A stretch of 10,100 nt of DNA from Gonapodya sp. JEL0774. Lineage: Eukaryota; Monoblepharomycota; Monoblepharidomycetes; Monoblepharidales; Gonapodyaceae. The stretch spans positions 1 to 10,100 of the forward strand of contig JADIIX010000392.1 in the NCBI GenBank assembly GCA_027604505.1, given 5' to 3'. The notes beneath the pieces were generated by a model. It had not been told where the DNA came from, did no database searches, and saw only the letters and a list, made by a program, of their open reading frames with translations. Each line of letters opens with the position of its first letter. The first letter of the stretch is position 1. The translations under genes were made by a program, and so were the position numbers. Of this stretch, positions 8,815-10,100 are shown one piece after another.

Positions 8815-10100
8815 TCACTCGCGAAGTAAAACAGCATCACAGATTCTGAATTTCCGTCCGAAACGGAACGCCAGTCTACGCATCAAGCCTGCTTGATCTG
8901 GGGTCAAATCCTTAATGGGACGACTTGAATCGCTGTTATAGTCCGAATAAAGGAACGATTCTAGTGATGGGTGAGTGACCAGGGAGTGAACAGCATCTGA
9001 TGAAAAATCAGAACCATCCACACCAGCGCACTGTTCAACAATGAGTTACGAAGAGCCGGAAGAGACTCCACTCGATAAACAATGTTGGTCCACTCAAGAC
9101 CACTAATGGCAAGCGTGCGAAGACTTTTGCAATTGTGTACTAATGAAGCAATAACATCCCTGTCGATGCTATGGAAGTTGATCAACCAAAGATAAGTCAG
9201 GTGGGGGTTGTGGAGGAATAAAGTTGAAAATCCTGGAAGGATAGTGTCCAAGCCTTGTAGTTTACTCCATCTGACCACAACTTGAGTGCTGAGAGGTTCC
9301 GGATGGTGCTAGCTAAAGTCCGGAACACAAACGGTAATGTATCCGCATCTTGATCAGCTTCTTCACCAGTGATCATTGGCAACAAAAGGTACAATTTAGT
9401 GAGAGACTGGCATTGCCGAGAAATGTGGTCTGTGAGTTGGAGAGCATTCTCACGTGACATATCAAAGCTGAGATCAATAAATAGAGTCCGCAAGCCACTC
9501 CATTAGAACGGCAATCCGCAACCGTCATCGTGAACGTCACTGCTATGAATGGAAAAATCCCCGTCTATCTTCAAATGTCTTACATTCTAGAAGGGAGTGA
9601 GCACGTGGGTGAGATTCACGCGCATTTCGAGTTCCAGTTCAGGACTATGCTCCTGATCATCTAACGAGAAAACTTGAAACAGCGTCCATGCTTTGAGTTG
9701 CGTTGCGGACAATGCTAGTGGGGTGCCACTAATGTCTGTGAACAGTCGGCGTGGGTTGCTAAAGTGCTGATAAGTGTGCCCGAATCTAGTAGTCTGTGTT
9801 CGGAGCCAGAGGTACTGACGCTGCACAAGAAAGCTCTGCTCGTCCATGTCAAAAAGACGTCTTCTGGGCCATGTAACATCGAGTTCGGCGAGATTTTTTA
9901 AGCTTGTGCGAATGTTTTCGGTTGCTGGGAAGAAACCCAAACCGACTCTATCCCATACAGATTCTTCGAAACGATCCGATTTGATTACCAAGGACTGGAC
10001 TTCCCTGAGCTCGGGTTCTAGGAGACGGGGATCGCGTACGGAGTCAGTGACTACCGTTTGAATACGATGCGGAAAGGCTATTCGTGACTGCTGAAGCGTT
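8815..10100 (-). pseudogene. F-box/leucine-rich-repeat-like protein, broken copy (runs off right edge)
   Basis: The minus strand carries one protein-like product in pieces. From the right edge a frame is open to a TAG at 9589-9587, continues as good coding sequence in the same frame to a TAA at 9505-9503, and then runs on through TLFIDLSFDMSRENALQLTD and QCQSLTKLYLLLP. Near 9258-9265 the coding signal jumps frame and continues with LPGFSTLFLHNPHLTYLWL, DVIASLVHNCKSLRTLAISG and so on. Near 9033-9045 it jumps again to VDGSDFSSDAVHSLVTHPSL, ending at TGA 8817-8815. Both jumps fit one missing base. The LxxLxL spacing resembles the repeats of the large F-box-like families of Agaricomycetes. The F-box itself would lie outside the window. 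The stops sit inside sequence that reads as exon, and introns of about 19-41 nt would be needed to avoid the lesions. I therefore call it a pseudogene. Assembly error is the alternative for the frameshifts. Confidence 0.7.
8868..8970 (-). repeat. Tandem copy B of the gene tail, within the F-box/LRR-like pseudogene
   Basis: This is the partner of copy A and lies inside the last open segment of the minus-strand gene. It encodes the LESFLYSDYNSD to DLTPDQAGLMRRLA part of the tail without internal stops. About 17 mismatches and two small gaps separate the copies, so the duplication is not recent. Confidence 0.8.

Noticed and set aside
1-10100. tRNA, rRNA, transposon ends or a secondary-metabolite cluster around the reductase
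   Set aside because: No tRNA-like elements, terminal inverted repeats, transposase motifs, or synthase, P450 or transporter cluster genes were seen; the neighbours are unrelated housekeeping-type genes.

Overview
This window looks like nuclear DNA of a filamentous fungus, most likely an Agaricomycete-type basidiomycete. The reasons are dense short introns (mostly 50-110 nt, GT..AG, often with a CTAAC/CTRAC-like branch site), many small exons, closely spaced genes on both strands, and an F-box/leucine-rich-repeat type gene remnant. No bacterial-style operon, CRISPR array, tRNA or rRNA was recognised. All gene models were spliced by eye, using reading-frame continuity, splice consensus and family motifs.

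Layout. (1) 3-655 (+): the 3' end of RPB1, the largest subunit of RNA polymerase II, covering the distal C-terminal heptad domain and the protein terminus. (2) 656-1550: no convincing gene. (3) 1551-3256 (+): a nine-exon gene for a single-pass membrane protein with a signal sequence, a 12-cysteine ectodomain, one membrane helix and a cytoplasmic SH3 domain. (4) 3257-3628: the short gap between two convergent genes. (5) 3629-5769 (-): a complete 14-exon, 372-residue aldo/keto reductase of the aryl-alcohol dehydrogenase/norsolorinic-acid-reductase type, with an intact catalytic tetrad. (6) 5770-6690: the divergent upstream region shared by the reductase and the carrier, containing a short open frame of unclear status. 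(7) 6691-8489 (+): a four-exon mitochondrial carrier of 412 residues, most like the aspartate/glutamate carrier domain but without an EF-hand half. (8) 8490-10100: the carrier 3' flank, then a decayed F-box/LRR-like gene on the minus strand running off the right edge. Its 3' tail is present twice in tandem.

The genes do not form an obvious pathway or cluster. They are transcription machinery, a membrane/signalling protein, an oxidoreductase and a metabolite carrier, as expected for an ordinary fungal chromosome arm.

The most unusual signals are the RPB1 heptad array cut by introns into exact one-heptad 21-nt exons, the broken F-box/LRR gene with its duplicated tail, and the EF-hand-less aspartate/glutamate-type carrier. 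I see no evidence for a wholly new multi-gene system here.
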